NCBI GenBank assembly: GCA_021793275.1
Contig: JAJYTC010000036.1
Span: 1 to 32,159 of the forward strand
Direction of reading: 5' to 3'
Origin: Deltaproteobacteria bacterium
Lineage (GTDB): Bacteria > Desulfobacterota > Syntrophobacteria > Syntrophobacterales > Syntrophobacteraceae
DNA: 32,159 bases
Under the pieces are notes generated by a model that was not told the origin of the DNA, ran no database searches, and saw nothing but the letters and a program-made list of their open reading frames with translations. Shown piece after piece: positions 1 through 7,929 of this stretch. Position numbers and translations under genes: made by a program. The number at the start of each line of letters is the position of its first letter. Within the stretch, counting starts at the first letter, position 1.

Positions 1-2466
1 CTTCAGCCTTTGCGCCTCCCCGCCCGAAAAAGTGCTAAGAGGCTGGCCCATGCGGATATAATCGAGGCCTATCGCCGTCACGGGCTCAAGTGCATCGGCA
101 AGCTGACGGTTTTCGGGGAAAAGGTCCAGGATTTCCCGCGAGCTCATATCGAGCATGTCGCCGATAGACGCCCCCCGCAGCTTAATATCCAGCACCTCCT
201 GCTTGAACCTTTTCCCGCCGCATTGCGGACAGCGCACCAGGACGTCTGCCAGAAACTGCATCTCCACGCGCTGGAAGCCCTCGCCGGAACATGTTTCGCA
301 CCTTCCCCCGGGCACGTTGAACGAAAAATGCTTCGCCGAAAAACCTTTTGCCATGGCTTCAGGTGAGGCCGCGAGCATCTTTCGCAGCGGGTCGAGCGCC
401 TTGGTATATGTCAGAAGGTTCGCTCTCGGAGTTCGACCGACCGGCTGCTGGTCGACGAGTATCACTTCGGCGAGGTTTTCCGCCCCGGTGATGTCGTCGT
501 GAAGACCGGGGGCTTCGGCGGGCTTTCCCATCTTTCTAAGCCAGCCCTGGTACAATGTTTTTTCGACCAGGGTGCTTTTGCCCGAACCTGAAACTCCGCT
601 CACTCCGACCATGAGGCCCAGCGGAATGGAAACGTCTATTCCCTTGAGGTTGTTCTCGCGCGCACCGGTGACGGTGAGTTTTTTCCACGGGTGAGGCGGC
701 CGGCGGGAGATCGAATCGGTCAGCACCGACTTTTTGCCTGAAAGATACGCCCCCGTAAGGCTCTCAGTGGACCTTACGAGTTCTTCGGGCGGCCCCTGAA
801 ACATGACTTTGCCCCCGCGTTCGCCTGCGCCCGGCCCCATATCGATCACTTCGTCGCAAAAACGGATCATCCCGGGGTCGTGCTCGACCATGACGACGCT
901 GTTTCCCATCGTTACGAGCCTGTTCAACTGGTCCATCAGCCGCTTCTGGTCGCGCGCATGAAGGCCGACGCTCGGCTCGTCGAGCACATAGAGCACGTTG
1001 ACCAGCGCGGAGCCGAGCGCCTTTGTAAGATGCACCCGCTGGACTTCCCCGCCCGAAAGCGTTCTGGACTGACGGTCCAGTGAAAGATAATGAAGCCCGA
1101 CGGCCATGAGGAATTCGAGCCTGCTCCGGATTTCGTTTACCAGCAGGCGCGCCGCGGGGTCGTTCGCTATTTCCGGCCATTCGCCTCCGAAAAAACCGCT
1201 GAGCTTTCCGATGCTGAAAGAGGCAAGCTCGGCGATATTGGCGCCGCGCAGCCGGTATAGAAGAGTCGCGGGTTGAAAGCGCGAGCCTCCGCAGGTTTTA
1301 CAGGGGACGTAAGCGCGGTATCGCGACAGGTAGACCCGGACGTGCATTTTGTATGTCTTGGTTTCAAGCCACTCGAAAAACCCCTTTATTCCGTAATAGC
1401 CATTCGCGCCGTTTATGATTTTGCTTTTGGCGGACTCATCGAGGTCCCCGAATGGAATGTCTGTCGGGATCTTTTCTTTTTTGCAAAACTCGAGAAGCTC
1501 GAAATACTCCTCCCGCTCCGTGCCGAAAGGTTTGACCGCTCCACTGGCAATACTGAGGCCCCTGTCCGGAATGACCAGGTCGATGTCCACGCCGATCGTC
1601 CGGCCGAAGCCGCGACAAACCGGGCACGCCCCGATCGGACTGTTGAAGGAGAAAAGGTTCGGAGTCGCAGGCGGTAGCGGCGTATCGTTTCCGCAATCGG
1701 CGCATGAAAGCTCCGAGCTGAAACGTTTGATCCGGTCGGGCATGATTACCGCCGCGACCTGTCCGGCCCCGGCGGTATAAGCCGTGGTAATGGAATCGAG
1801 TATCCGCTCGCGAGGAGCACTCCCCCAGCGCAACCGGTCGACGATAACCAGGGCGGTGGGACCGCTTGCCGGGATTTCCTCGCCGCGGCGTGTCGCCGTT
1901 CGCTGCTCGTCAAGATCTTGCACGGCGCCGTTCACGAATATTCGCAGAAAACCCTGCGAAATGAGCCGCCCGCGCCAGTCCTCTTCCCGGTCCGTTCTGC
2001 AGGGAAAACAGATAAGCACCCTGTCTTCAGGGCCCAGATCGCCGAGCCTGGAGTAAATCGTCTCGGGCGTGTCCCTGGCCACTGGATTTCCGCACGTCGG
2101 ACAGGAAGGCACGGCGAGCCTTGCAAATAAAAGCTTCAGGTAGTCGTTAATTTCGGTTATTGTCCCAACCGTGGAGCGGGAACTGCGGACCGCCGTGCCC
2201 GATTCTATGGCGATGCTTGGCGGAATTCCCTCGATCAGGTCGGCTTCGGGCGGGTCCATCCGTTCCAGAAACTGGCGGGCGTAAGGGGAAAAAGTCTCGA
2301 CGTACCTGCGCTGCCCCTCGGCATAAAGGGTGTGCAGCGCAAGGCTTGATTTGCCGGATCCGCTGACCCCGGTAAGGGCGATCAGTCTGTTTAACGGAAT
2401 GTCCAGATCGAGGTCCTTGAGATTATGCTGGCGAACGCCGCGAAGGCGGATGACGTCCTGATCCAA
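1..2466 (-). CDS. uvrA: Excinuclease ABC subunit A (UvrA), 3' end cut by window edge
   Basis: Damage-recognition ATPase of nucleotide excision repair; it acts as a dimer that loads UvrB on lesions. The minus-strand frame is open over 822 codons and is cut by the left edge, with roughly 120 residues missing relative to the usual ~940. Visible features: first Walker A GVSGSGKSS at ~33-41; zinc motif C255-x2-C258-x22-C281-x2-C284; first ABC signature LSGGEVQR and Walker B VLYVLDEPS near the middle; second Walker A GVSGSGKST at ~624-632; second zinc module C723-x2-C726-x19-C746-x2-C749; second signature LSGGEAQR in the last visible residues. I chose the TTG at 2464-2466: an in-frame stop lies a few codons upstream, no ATG comes before the conserved start, and AGGGAG sits about 8 nt upstream. 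It is divergent from mutS. Identity is near certain; the start is likely. Confidence 0.96.
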   Translation of the reverse strand, partial: MDQDVIRLRGVRQHNLKDLDLDIPLNRLIALTGVSGSGKSSLALHTLYAEGQRRYVETFSPYARQFLERMDPPEADLIEGIPPSIAIESGTAVRSSRSTVGTITEINDYLKLLFARLAVPSCPTCGNPVARDTPETIYSRLGDLGPEDRVLICFPCRTDREEDWRGRLISQGFLRIFVNGAVQDLDEQRTATRRGEEIPASGPTALVIVDRLRWGSAPRERILDSITTAYTAGAGQVAAVIMPDRIKRFSSELSCADCGNDTPLPPATPNLFSFNSPIGACPVCRGFGRTIGVDIDLVIPDRGLSIASGAVKPFGTEREEYFELLEFCKKEKIPTDIPFGDLDESAKSKIINGANGYYGIKGFFEWLETKTYKMHVRVYLSRYRAYVPCKTCGGSRFQPATLLYRLRGANIAELASFSIGKLSGFFGGEWPEIANDPAARLLVNEIRSRLEFLMAVGLHYLSLDRQSRTLSGGEVQRVHLTKALGSALVNVLYVLDEPSVGLHARDQKRLMDQLNRLVTMGNSVVMVEHDPGMIRFCDEVIDMGPGAGERGGKVMFQGPPEELVRSTESLTGAYLSGKKSVLTDSISRRPPHPWKKLTVTGARENNLKGIDVSIPLGLMVGVSGVSGSGKSTLVEKTLYQGWLRKMGKPAEAPGLHDDITGAENLAEVILVDQQPVGRTPRANLLTYTKALDPLRKMLAASPEAMAKGFSAKHFSFNVPGGRCETCSGEGFQRVEMQFLADVLVRCPQCGGKRFKQEVLDIKLRGASIGDMLDMSSREILDLFPENRQLADALEPVTAIGLDYIRMGQPLSTFSGGEAQRLK

Positions 2467-2487
2467 TAGCGAAGCTCCCTTTTCAGT

Positions 2488-2570
2488 GATGAGTGATCAG
2501 TGATGAGTGATGAGGGGCGGTAGTCGGGTGTTTTCTCTCTTCACCGCTCACTCTTCACTGCTCACTGTTT
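2488..2570. repeat. Iterated 7-bp repeat palindrome between uvrA and mutS
   Basis: The left arm (about 2488-2515) is a run of the unit AGTGATG, four copies with one base change. The right arm (about 2540-2570) carries the reverse-complement-like units CTCACTC, TTCACTG and CTCACTG. The two arms could pair as an imperfect hairpin around a G-rich spacer. Architecture and sequence resemble the 8-bp-unit palindrome at 16931-17026. It lies between the divergent starts of uvrA and mutS, so it is not a terminator between converging genes here. Remaining gap sequence (2571-2643) is A+T-rich with TAATAC/TTATAT stretches that may hold promoters, but I cannot assign them. Confidence 0.6.
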
Positions 2571-2643
2571 TTAATCTGCAAGCATAATACATTATATCCG
2601 GCATGGAAAAGGGCCGGGTATTTCTTTCAGGCATGGAAAACGG

Positions 2644-5325
2644 ATGAACGATCTTACTCCCATGATGCGGCAGTACCTCGATATAAAATCGAAGTATCCG
2701 GGATCGCTTTTGCTCTATCGCATGGGCGATTTCTACGAACTGTTCATGGAAGATGCGCTCACCGCTTCCAAGGTGCTCGATATTGCCCTGACATCCCGGG
2801 ACAGGCAAGCGGAAAACCCCGTCCCGATGTGCGGCGTTCCCTATCACGCCGCCGAAGGCTATATAGCGAAGCTGGTCGCCGCTGGATACAAAATAGCGGT
2901 CTGCGACCAGGTCGAGGACCCGAAGAAAGCCAAGGGGCTGGTGCGCCGCGAGGTTACGAGGGTCCTTACCCCCGGCCTCATCGTCGATAATCAGAACCTC
3001 ACTTCCGATCAGCCCAATTACCTGGCCGCCGTGCGGCCGCCCGGCGGCCAGAAGCCGCTCGGCCTCGCCTTCCTGGATATCTCGACCGGCGAGTTCAGGA
3101 TCACTGAACTCGATTCGGAGGAAAGCCTGGTCGAAGAACTGCTGAGAATCGGCCCCAAAGAGGTCCTCATCCCGGAAGAATTCAGCTCCGAGTGGACCAG
3201 GACCCTAGAAAACCGGATCGAAGCGGCTTTTACGCACGTAGAAGAAGTCTATTTCGACAAACGCCGCTCTTTTGAACTGCTCACGTCCCATTTCCGCGTC
3301 CACTCGCTCGAAGGCTTCGGAGTCAACGGGATGGATTCGGCCGTTCAGGCAGCAGGGGCAGTCCTCGCCTATGCTCACGAAAACCTTTTCAGCGCCTGCG
3401 AGCACATCCGGCGGGTAATCCCTTACAGCCGCACCGAATTCATGGTCCTCGACGAGGCTACCGTGAGAAACCTGGAAATATTTTACTGCGCCGGCTTCCA
3501 GGGGAAGAAGGGCTCCCTGGCGGAGGTGGTCGATCATACGCGCACCGCGATGGGCGGACGAAAACTCAGGCAATGGCTGCGCTATCCGCTGCTGGATCTG
3601 GAGGAAATCGTCGAGAGGCAAAGCGCGGTGGCCGAATTGGTGGCGCAAAGCGATATGAGAGCTTCAGCGCTTGGTATTCTCGAGGGGATAAACGATATCG
3701 AGAGGCTCAATGCGAGAAACAGCACCGGCGTTTCTTCCCCCCGCGACCTCATAGGGCTTAAGAAGTCCCTGCAGGCGCTTCCGACCCTCGGACAGACTAT
3801 CTCGACATCAAAAAGCCCGCTTCTGGCCCGCATTTTTTCCCGGTGGGACAGCCTCGAAGAGCTTGCATCTCATCTGGAAGCGGCCCTGTGCGACCCGCCG
3901 CCGGCGACCCTTTCCAACGGCGGCGCCATCAACCCGGGCTTCGATCCCGCATTGGAGCACTATGTACGGCTTAGCCGCGACGCAAAAGGGTGGATGGCCG
4001 AATATGAAGCGGCCCAGCGGAGGGAGACCGGCATATCTTCTCTAAAGGTTCGCTTTAACAAGGTTTTCGGTTATTATATTGAGATATCCCGTGCGAATCT
4101 TTCGTCCGTGCCCCCGCATTATCACCGCAAACAGACCCTGGTCAACGCCGAACGGTTCATTACCGAGGAGCTCAAGGAATTTGAACAACAGGTCCTGGAG
4201 GCGGACGAAAAAAGGCTGGAACTCGAGGAGCGGCTTTTTGCCGAACTAAGGCAGGCTGTCGCCCGCGAAAGCGCAAGAATACAGCAGATGGCGGAGATAA
4301 TCTCCGACCTGGACTGCCTCGGCTCGCTGGCGGAGCTTGCGGCCAAATACGACTATTCCAGGCCGGAGGTCGATTCGAGCGATTCGATCCATATCCGGGA
4401 TGGAAGGCATCCCGTTATAGAACGGTTTCTGCCCGAAGGCTCCTTTGTGCCGAACGATCTGGACCTCGACCAGGAAAGCCAGCAGGTGATCATCATTACG
4501 GGCCCGAACATGGCCGGCAAATCCACCATTCTCCGGCAGGCCGCCCTGATCGTTTTGCTCGCCCAGATCGGCTCGTTCGTCCCGGCTTCCGAAGCGCGCA
4601 TCGGAATAGTGGACCGCATTTTCACCCGGGTCGGCGCCTCGGACGATCTTGCTCGCGGCAGGTCGACTTTCATGGTAGAAATGCACGAGACGGCAAACAT
4701 TCTGCACCAGGCTACCCCTCGGAGCCTCATCGTACTGGATGAAATAGGCAGAGGCACGAGCACCTTTGACGGCATGAGCATAGCTTGGGCGGTTGCCGAA
4801 TTTTTGCATGATTTCGACGGCAAGGGGGTTAAAACTCTTTTCGCCACGCACTATCATGAACTGATCGAACTGGCCCGGCACCGCCCCAGAGTTAAGAACT
4901 TCAATGTTGCGATCAGAGAATCGCAGCAGGAGATACTTTTTTTCCATAAATTGACGGCGGGCAGTTCGAGCAGGAGCTATGGAATCCAGGTCGCAAGGCT
5001 TGCCGGACTGCCGGCAGAAATTACGGAACGCGCAGGCGAAATCCTGGCTCAGCACGAGGGGATGGCCAGGGTGAGCGACGGACCGATTTTAAAGGCGATA
5101 GAGTTTACCTCGACAAAGGAGACGGTCGAGCCCCGCGTACAGTTGCCGCTTTTCACCGGGGCGCAGGACTGGCTGCGCGACAGGCTCCTTGAATTGGACC
5201 CGGACAACATGACCCCCATCTCGGCCCTGCAGACGCTTCATTCGTTGAAGGAGGAGATCCTCCAAAAGAGTGACGGCGCGCTTTCTCCTACAAAGAGACG
5301 AAGGTCCGGACAGAAGAAAATTTGA
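2644..5325 (+). CDS. mutS: DNA mismatch repair protein MutS
   Basis: Recognises base mismatches and small loops and recruits MutL. It is 893 residues long, slightly longer than E. coli MutS (853). The N-terminal mismatch-binding domain has the intercalating Phe-x-Glu motif as F30-Y31-E32 within RMGDFYELF. The connector, lever and clamp region follow. The C-terminal ATPase has Walker A GPNMAGKST at ~620-628, Walker B DEIGRGTSTFDG and the conserved ATHYHELIEL. The tail ends in a helix-rich dimerisation region and a basic end (KRRRSGQKK). The ATG at 2644 starts just before the conserved TPMMRQYL block; the ribosome site is weak. mutL is not visible in the window. A RNB exoribonuclease follows after 105 nt on the same strand. 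Confidence 0.97.
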   Translation: MNDLTPMMRQYLDIKSKYPGSLLLYRMGDFYELFMEDALTASKVLDIALTSRDRQAENPVPMCGVPYHAAEGYIAKLVAAGYKIAVCDQVEDPKKAKGLVRREVTRVLTPGLIVDNQNLTSDQPNYLAAVRPPGGQKPLGLAFLDISTGEFRITELDSEESLVEELLRIGPKEVLIPEEFSSEWTRTLENRIEAAFTHVEEVYFDKRRSFELLTSHFRVHSLEGFGVNGMDSAVQAAGAVLAYAHENLFSACEHIRRVIPYSRTEFMVLDEATVRNLEIFYCAGFQGKKGSLAEVVDHTRTAMGGRKLRQWLRYPLLDLEEIVERQSAVAELVAQSDMRASALGILEGINDIERLNARNSTGVSSPRDLIGLKKSLQALPTLGQTISTSKSPLLARIFSRWDSLEELASHLEAALCDPPPATLSNGGAINPGFDPALEHYVRLSRDAKGWMAEYEAAQRRETGISSLKVRFNKVFGYYIEISRANLSSVPPHYHRKQTLVNAERFITEELKEFEQQVLEADEKRLELEERLFAELRQAVARESARIQQMAEIISDLDCLGSLAELAAKYDYSRPEVDSSDSIHIRDGRHPVIERFLPEGSFVPNDLDLDQESQQVIIITGPNMAGKSTILRQAALIVLLAQIGSFVPASEARIGIVDRIFTRVGASDDLARGRSTFMVEMHETANILHQATPRSLIVLDEIGRGTSTFDGMSIAWAVAEFLHDFDGKGVKTLFATHYHELIELARHRPRVKNFNVAIRESQQEILFFHKLTAGSSSRSYGIQVARLAGLPAEITERAGEILAQHEGMARVSDGPILKAIEFTSTKETVEPRVQLPLFTGAQDWLRDRLLELDPDNMTPISALQTLHSLKEEILQKSDGALSPTKRRRSGQKKI

Positions 5326-5383
5326 AGCCCTTCATATGCCCGCAGCCCGGCGTAGGGGACATTATTTGTCAAATCTTTCCCCT

Positions 5384-5430
5384 GGCGCGCTCTGCGCCTC
5401 GGTGGTGGATTTTTTTTCACGGAGTTTCTC
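5384..5430 (+). repeat. CTCTGCGCCTCGGTGGTG-type intergenic sequence carrying the RNase ribosome site
   Basis: The stretch contains GGCGC-GCTCT-GCGCC (small hairpin), then CTCGGTGGTGGA, eight T residues and CACGGAG. From memory this looks like the dispersed intergenic 'CTCTGCGCCTCTGTGGTG' class of sequence found in several bacterial genomes. Only one copy is in the window, so the repeat nature is not shown here. Its end supplies the GGAG ribosome site 6 nt before the next ATG. The hairpin is too far from the T run to be a convincing terminator for mutS. Confidence 0.3.
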
Positions 5431-7470
5431 ATGAGTCGGAATGTGGGCCTCGAAATTGCGCCCGGCGACGTATTCGAATTCTATGAATCCAAGGAAATCC
5501 TTTGCGGCGTCGTTCTCGTCGTAAAGGACGGCCGGCTCAACGCCGTCTCGGAAAATAACCGGGAAGTGGCCCTCACTCTTTCCAGGATCGTTTACCGGGG
5601 AAAAACTTCCCTCGACCTTGCCAAGGGCCGTGACGAACTCACCCAAAGACTGCGGTCCATCTCCGAGAGCCGAAGAAACATCATGCAGCAGATCGACCTC
5701 GAGGAAATCTGGTCCCTGCTTCAATCGGAGGGAAACGGCTACGGAGCGGAAGAAATAGCCGAGTTCATTTTCAGCACTCCTGTTTCCGACGACCAGGCGG
5801 CGGCGGTCAAAAGAGCGCTTCTCTCGGACAAACTCTATTTTCAGGCCAAAGACTCAAGCTTCTATCCCAGGTCCGCGGAAAATGTCGAGGCTCGCCGTCT
5901 GGAACTGCAAAGGGAGGCGGAAAGGGAGCGCAGGCTTTCCGAAGGGGCAAGGTGGCTGACGGCCGTAAATGCGCGCAAGCAAAGCCCCCCGCAGATCGAG
6001 TTTCGCGAAGAACTGATCGCGGCGCTCAAGGATTTTGCTCTTTTCGGCCAGGAGGCGAAGGAGAGCGGTTTCGTCAAGGAGCTGCTCAAGCAGGCCGCCA
6101 TTCCCGTAACCCAGCAGGCCGCTTTCCGGGTCCTGGTGCGGTTGGGAGTGTGGCGTGAAGACGAAAACCTCCTGCTGCACGAGCACGGCATATCGGCCGA
6201 ATTCCCCGAGGATGCCATGGAACAGGCGCGGGAGCTGGCAAAGTTCAATCCGGCCGAAGCATGCGGAAACGGCCGCGAGGAACTTGGGGACCTGGATGTT
6301 TTTACGGTCGACAGCGCCTCGACCCGCGACTATGACGATGCGCTGAGCGTGCGGGAGCTTGAGGGCGGTCTTTTCGAAGTCGGCATACATATTGCCGATG
6401 CGGCCGAACTCGTCGAACAGGGCACACCTCTGGATCGGGAAGCCGAGGCGCGCGCAAGCTCGGTCTATCTGCCCGATGATCGGATATCGATGCTGCCACC
6501 TTTGCTCTCGGAGGGAATTTTGAGCCTGCAGGCGGGCAAAAAGCGGTTGGCCCTCAGTTTCCTCATCAGGATCGATTCCGAGGCCAATATAGTCGAAGCC
6601 AGGGTCTGCCCGAGCATGGTCATGGTCCGCCGGCAGCTCACCTATGAGCAGGTGAACGAATACATCGTAAGGGAAAGCGGGCTCAAAGCGCTTTACGATC
6701 TTGCCGTCAAGCTCCGGCAAAAAAGGATCGATTCGGGCGCCATAATTCTTCCGATCCCTGAAATCCAGGTCTACGTCAACGATGCGGGGATGATCCAGAT
6801 TACCCGCTACGACAAGGAAACCCCGAGCCAGGTCATGGTTTCGGAGTGGATGATACAGGCAAATGCGATTGCCGCAGGATATCTGGCCCGGCGGCAAATA
6901 CCCTCGCTCTACAGAAACCAGGCGGAATGCCGGTCTGAAACCGAATGCGTCCAGAGCGAGCACGAACTCTTTCATGTTTACCGCCAGAGGCGGCTCTTTT
7001 CACGGGCCGAGCTTTCAACCGAGGCCAAACCTCACTGCAGCCTGGCCATCGCACACTATACGACGGTCACCTCGCCCATCCGCCGTTACTCCGACCTCAT
7101 CGTACAGCGCCAGTTGAAACATGCCCTTACCGGCGGGAGCGGAACCTATTCCAAGGAACAGCTGGACGAGGCGGCAGGGCGGCTTTCCGCAGCCCAGGCG
7201 AAGGTTTTCCTGATCCAGCGCAAATGGACCAGGTACTGGATTCTCAAGTACATGGAACAGGAAGATATAGAAAACCTGAGCGCCCTGGTGTTGGACAAGA
7301 ATGCCCGCTACGCGCACCTTTTGATCCCGGACCTTCTGCTTGAGACAAACGCCCCCATGCCCGAAAACGCGAAATTCAACCAGGGCGACAAGGTCAAGAT
7401 CCGAATAGAAAAGACAATTCCACGCGAGGATGTGCTGAAAATCCAAATTTTGGACGCCGTGCCGAGGTAG
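5431..7470 (+). CDS. RNB-domain exoribonuclease (RNase II/R family)
   Basis: Predicted processive 3'-5' hydrolytic exoribonuclease for RNA decay; 679 residues. The N-terminal ~280 residues are a winged-helix/cold-shock-like lead-in without clear motifs. The RNB catalytic domain begins near 285 and shows the metal-binding aspartates D294, D300, D302 and D303 in DSASTRDYDDALS. The C-terminal part of the domain holds the conserved TSPIRRYSDL at about 547-556 with the substrate arginines. A short S1-like beta-barrel tail (GDKVKIRIEKTIP) ends the protein. It is the short RNase II-like type, not the ~800-residue RNase R with its long basic tail. GGAG is 6 nt before the ATG. It lies 105 nt after mutS and may be co-transcribed with it. 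Confidence 0.9.
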   Translation: MSRNVGLEIAPGDVFEFYESKEILCGVVLVVKDGRLNAVSENNREVALTLSRIVYRGKTSLDLAKGRDELTQRLRSISESRRNIMQQIDLEEIWSLLQSEGNGYGAEEIAEFIFSTPVSDDQAAAVKRALLSDKLYFQAKDSSFYPRSAENVEARRLELQREAERERRLSEGARWLTAVNARKQSPPQIEFREELIAALKDFALFGQEAKESGFVKELLKQAAIPVTQQAAFRVLVRLGVWREDENLLLHEHGISAEFPEDAMEQARELAKFNPAEACGNGREELGDLDVFTVDSASTRDYDDALSVRELEGGLFEVGIHIADAAELVEQGTPLDREAEARASSVYLPDDRISMLPPLLSEGILSLQAGKKRLALSFLIRIDSEANIVEARVCPSMVMVRRQLTYEQVNEYIVRESGLKALYDLAVKLRQKRIDSGAIILPIPEIQVYVNDAGMIQITRYDKETPSQVMVSEWMIQANAIAAGYLARRQIPSLYRNQAECRSETECVQSEHELFHVYRQRRLFSRAELSTEAKPHCSLAIAHYTTVTSPIRRYSDLIVQRQLKHALTGGSGTYSKEQLDEAAGRLSAAQAKVFLIQRKWTRYWILKYMEQEDIENLSALVLDKNARYAHLLIPDLLLETNAPMPENAKFNQGDKVKIRIEKTIPREDVLKIQILDAVPR

Positions 7471-7478
7471 GAAAATTG

Positions 7479-7607
7479 GTGGCCGCGCACTTGGGCAAGG
7501 CGGGTGGAAGCTCAACCTCGAGGGCCAAAACCGACGCCTCGCGGACGAACGGCAAACTGGGCGGCCGGCCGAAGAAACTGAGCCCTCATGCGGATGACAG
7601 GGCTTGA
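7479..7607 (+). CDS. GGRPKK-type micro-protein, 42 residues
   Basis: A short frame opens 8 nt after the RNase stop with GTG, preceded by TAGGA. It encodes 42 residues that include LGKAGGSSTSRAKTDASR and end in NGKLGGRPKKLSPHADDRA. This glycine/lysine pattern (LGK.GG, then a charged helix, then NGKLGGRPKK) recurs in small uncharacterised bacterial proteins and short DNA-binding proteins. That is recognition of a pattern, not an assignment of function. The net charge is basic, compatible with nucleic-acid binding. It could be translationally coupled to the RNase. Alternatively it is a remnant of a larger gene. Confidence is moderate because of its size. Confidence 0.5.
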   Translation: MAAHLGKAGGSSTSRAKTDASRTNGKLGGRPKKLSPHADDRA

Positions 7608-7670
7608 ATCGTGCGCGCCAGGTGGCAGAAGAATACACCGGAGGGCCTCGGTCGATCCGTACATATCATG

Positions 7671-7695
7671 GGACCGGTAAGATTATGACCGGTCC
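7671..7695. repeat. 8-bp perfect inverted repeat upstream of dnaK
   Basis: GGACCGGT (7671-7678) and ACCGGTCC (7688-7695) form a perfect hairpin with a 9-nt loop. No T run follows on either strand, so it is not a typical intrinsic terminator. It could still close the mutS-RNase transcript, or be an operator. The rest of the 7608-7779 gap shows no gene. Confidence 0.5.
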
Positions 7696-7779
7696 GTATG
7701 CCTCCAGTTGAAAGAAAAGCTCACTGCTCCCAGGCTGTCATGTTGCACTCCTCAATGGAACGGAAGCGGGCCGAAAAAA

Positions 7780-7806
7780 TTAGCACTCAATCGACTTAAT
7801 TGCTAA
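7780..7806. promoter_or_regulatory. CIRCE-like operator (HrcA site)
   Basis: TTAGCACTC (7780-7788), a 9-nt spacer and AATTGCTAA (7798-7806) reproduce the CIRCE consensus TTAGCACTC-N9-GAGTGCTAA. The left arm matches 9/9 and the right arm 7/9, with exact spacing. CIRCE is the binding site of the heat-shock repressor HrcA, usually in front of groES/groEL or dnaK operons. It lies 123 nt upstream of dnaK on the coding side. hrcA is not in this window. Confidence 0.85.
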
Positions 7807-7814
7807 CAAAAGCC

Positions 7815-7842
7815 TTGTTGCCCCTCTAACACGTGCTTATCT
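7815..7842 (+). promoter_or_regulatory. Possible sigma-70 promoter of dnaK
   Basis: TTGTTG (7815-7820) and TTATCT (7837-7842) are separated by 16 nt, just downstream of the CIRCE operator. The match to consensus is partial. The position relative to CIRCE makes a controlled promoter here plausible, but the start site cannot be fixed from sequence. Confidence 0.35.
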
Positions 7843-7929
7843 TAGGGAAACTTCGGGATTTACCGAGACGCGCGACGGCGGAACTCGGTCCGAAATGACC
7901 GGAGATTTCTTTCATGGGGAGGGATTCAA

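Noticed and set aside
15-2370. Several plus-strand open frames of 60-140 codons across the left end
   Set aside because: They lie antisense to the continuous uvrA frame, which carries all UvrA motifs, and have no ribosome sites or recognisable domains.
4246-5055. Long minus-strand open frame (269 codons) inside mutS
   Set aside because: Antisense shadow of a G+C-rich gene; the sense frame has intact MutS ATPase motifs.
5854-6975. Minus-strand open frame of 373 codons inside the RNB nuclease gene
   Set aside because: Antisense shadow; no start signals and no homology pattern, while the sense frame contains the catalytic aspartates.
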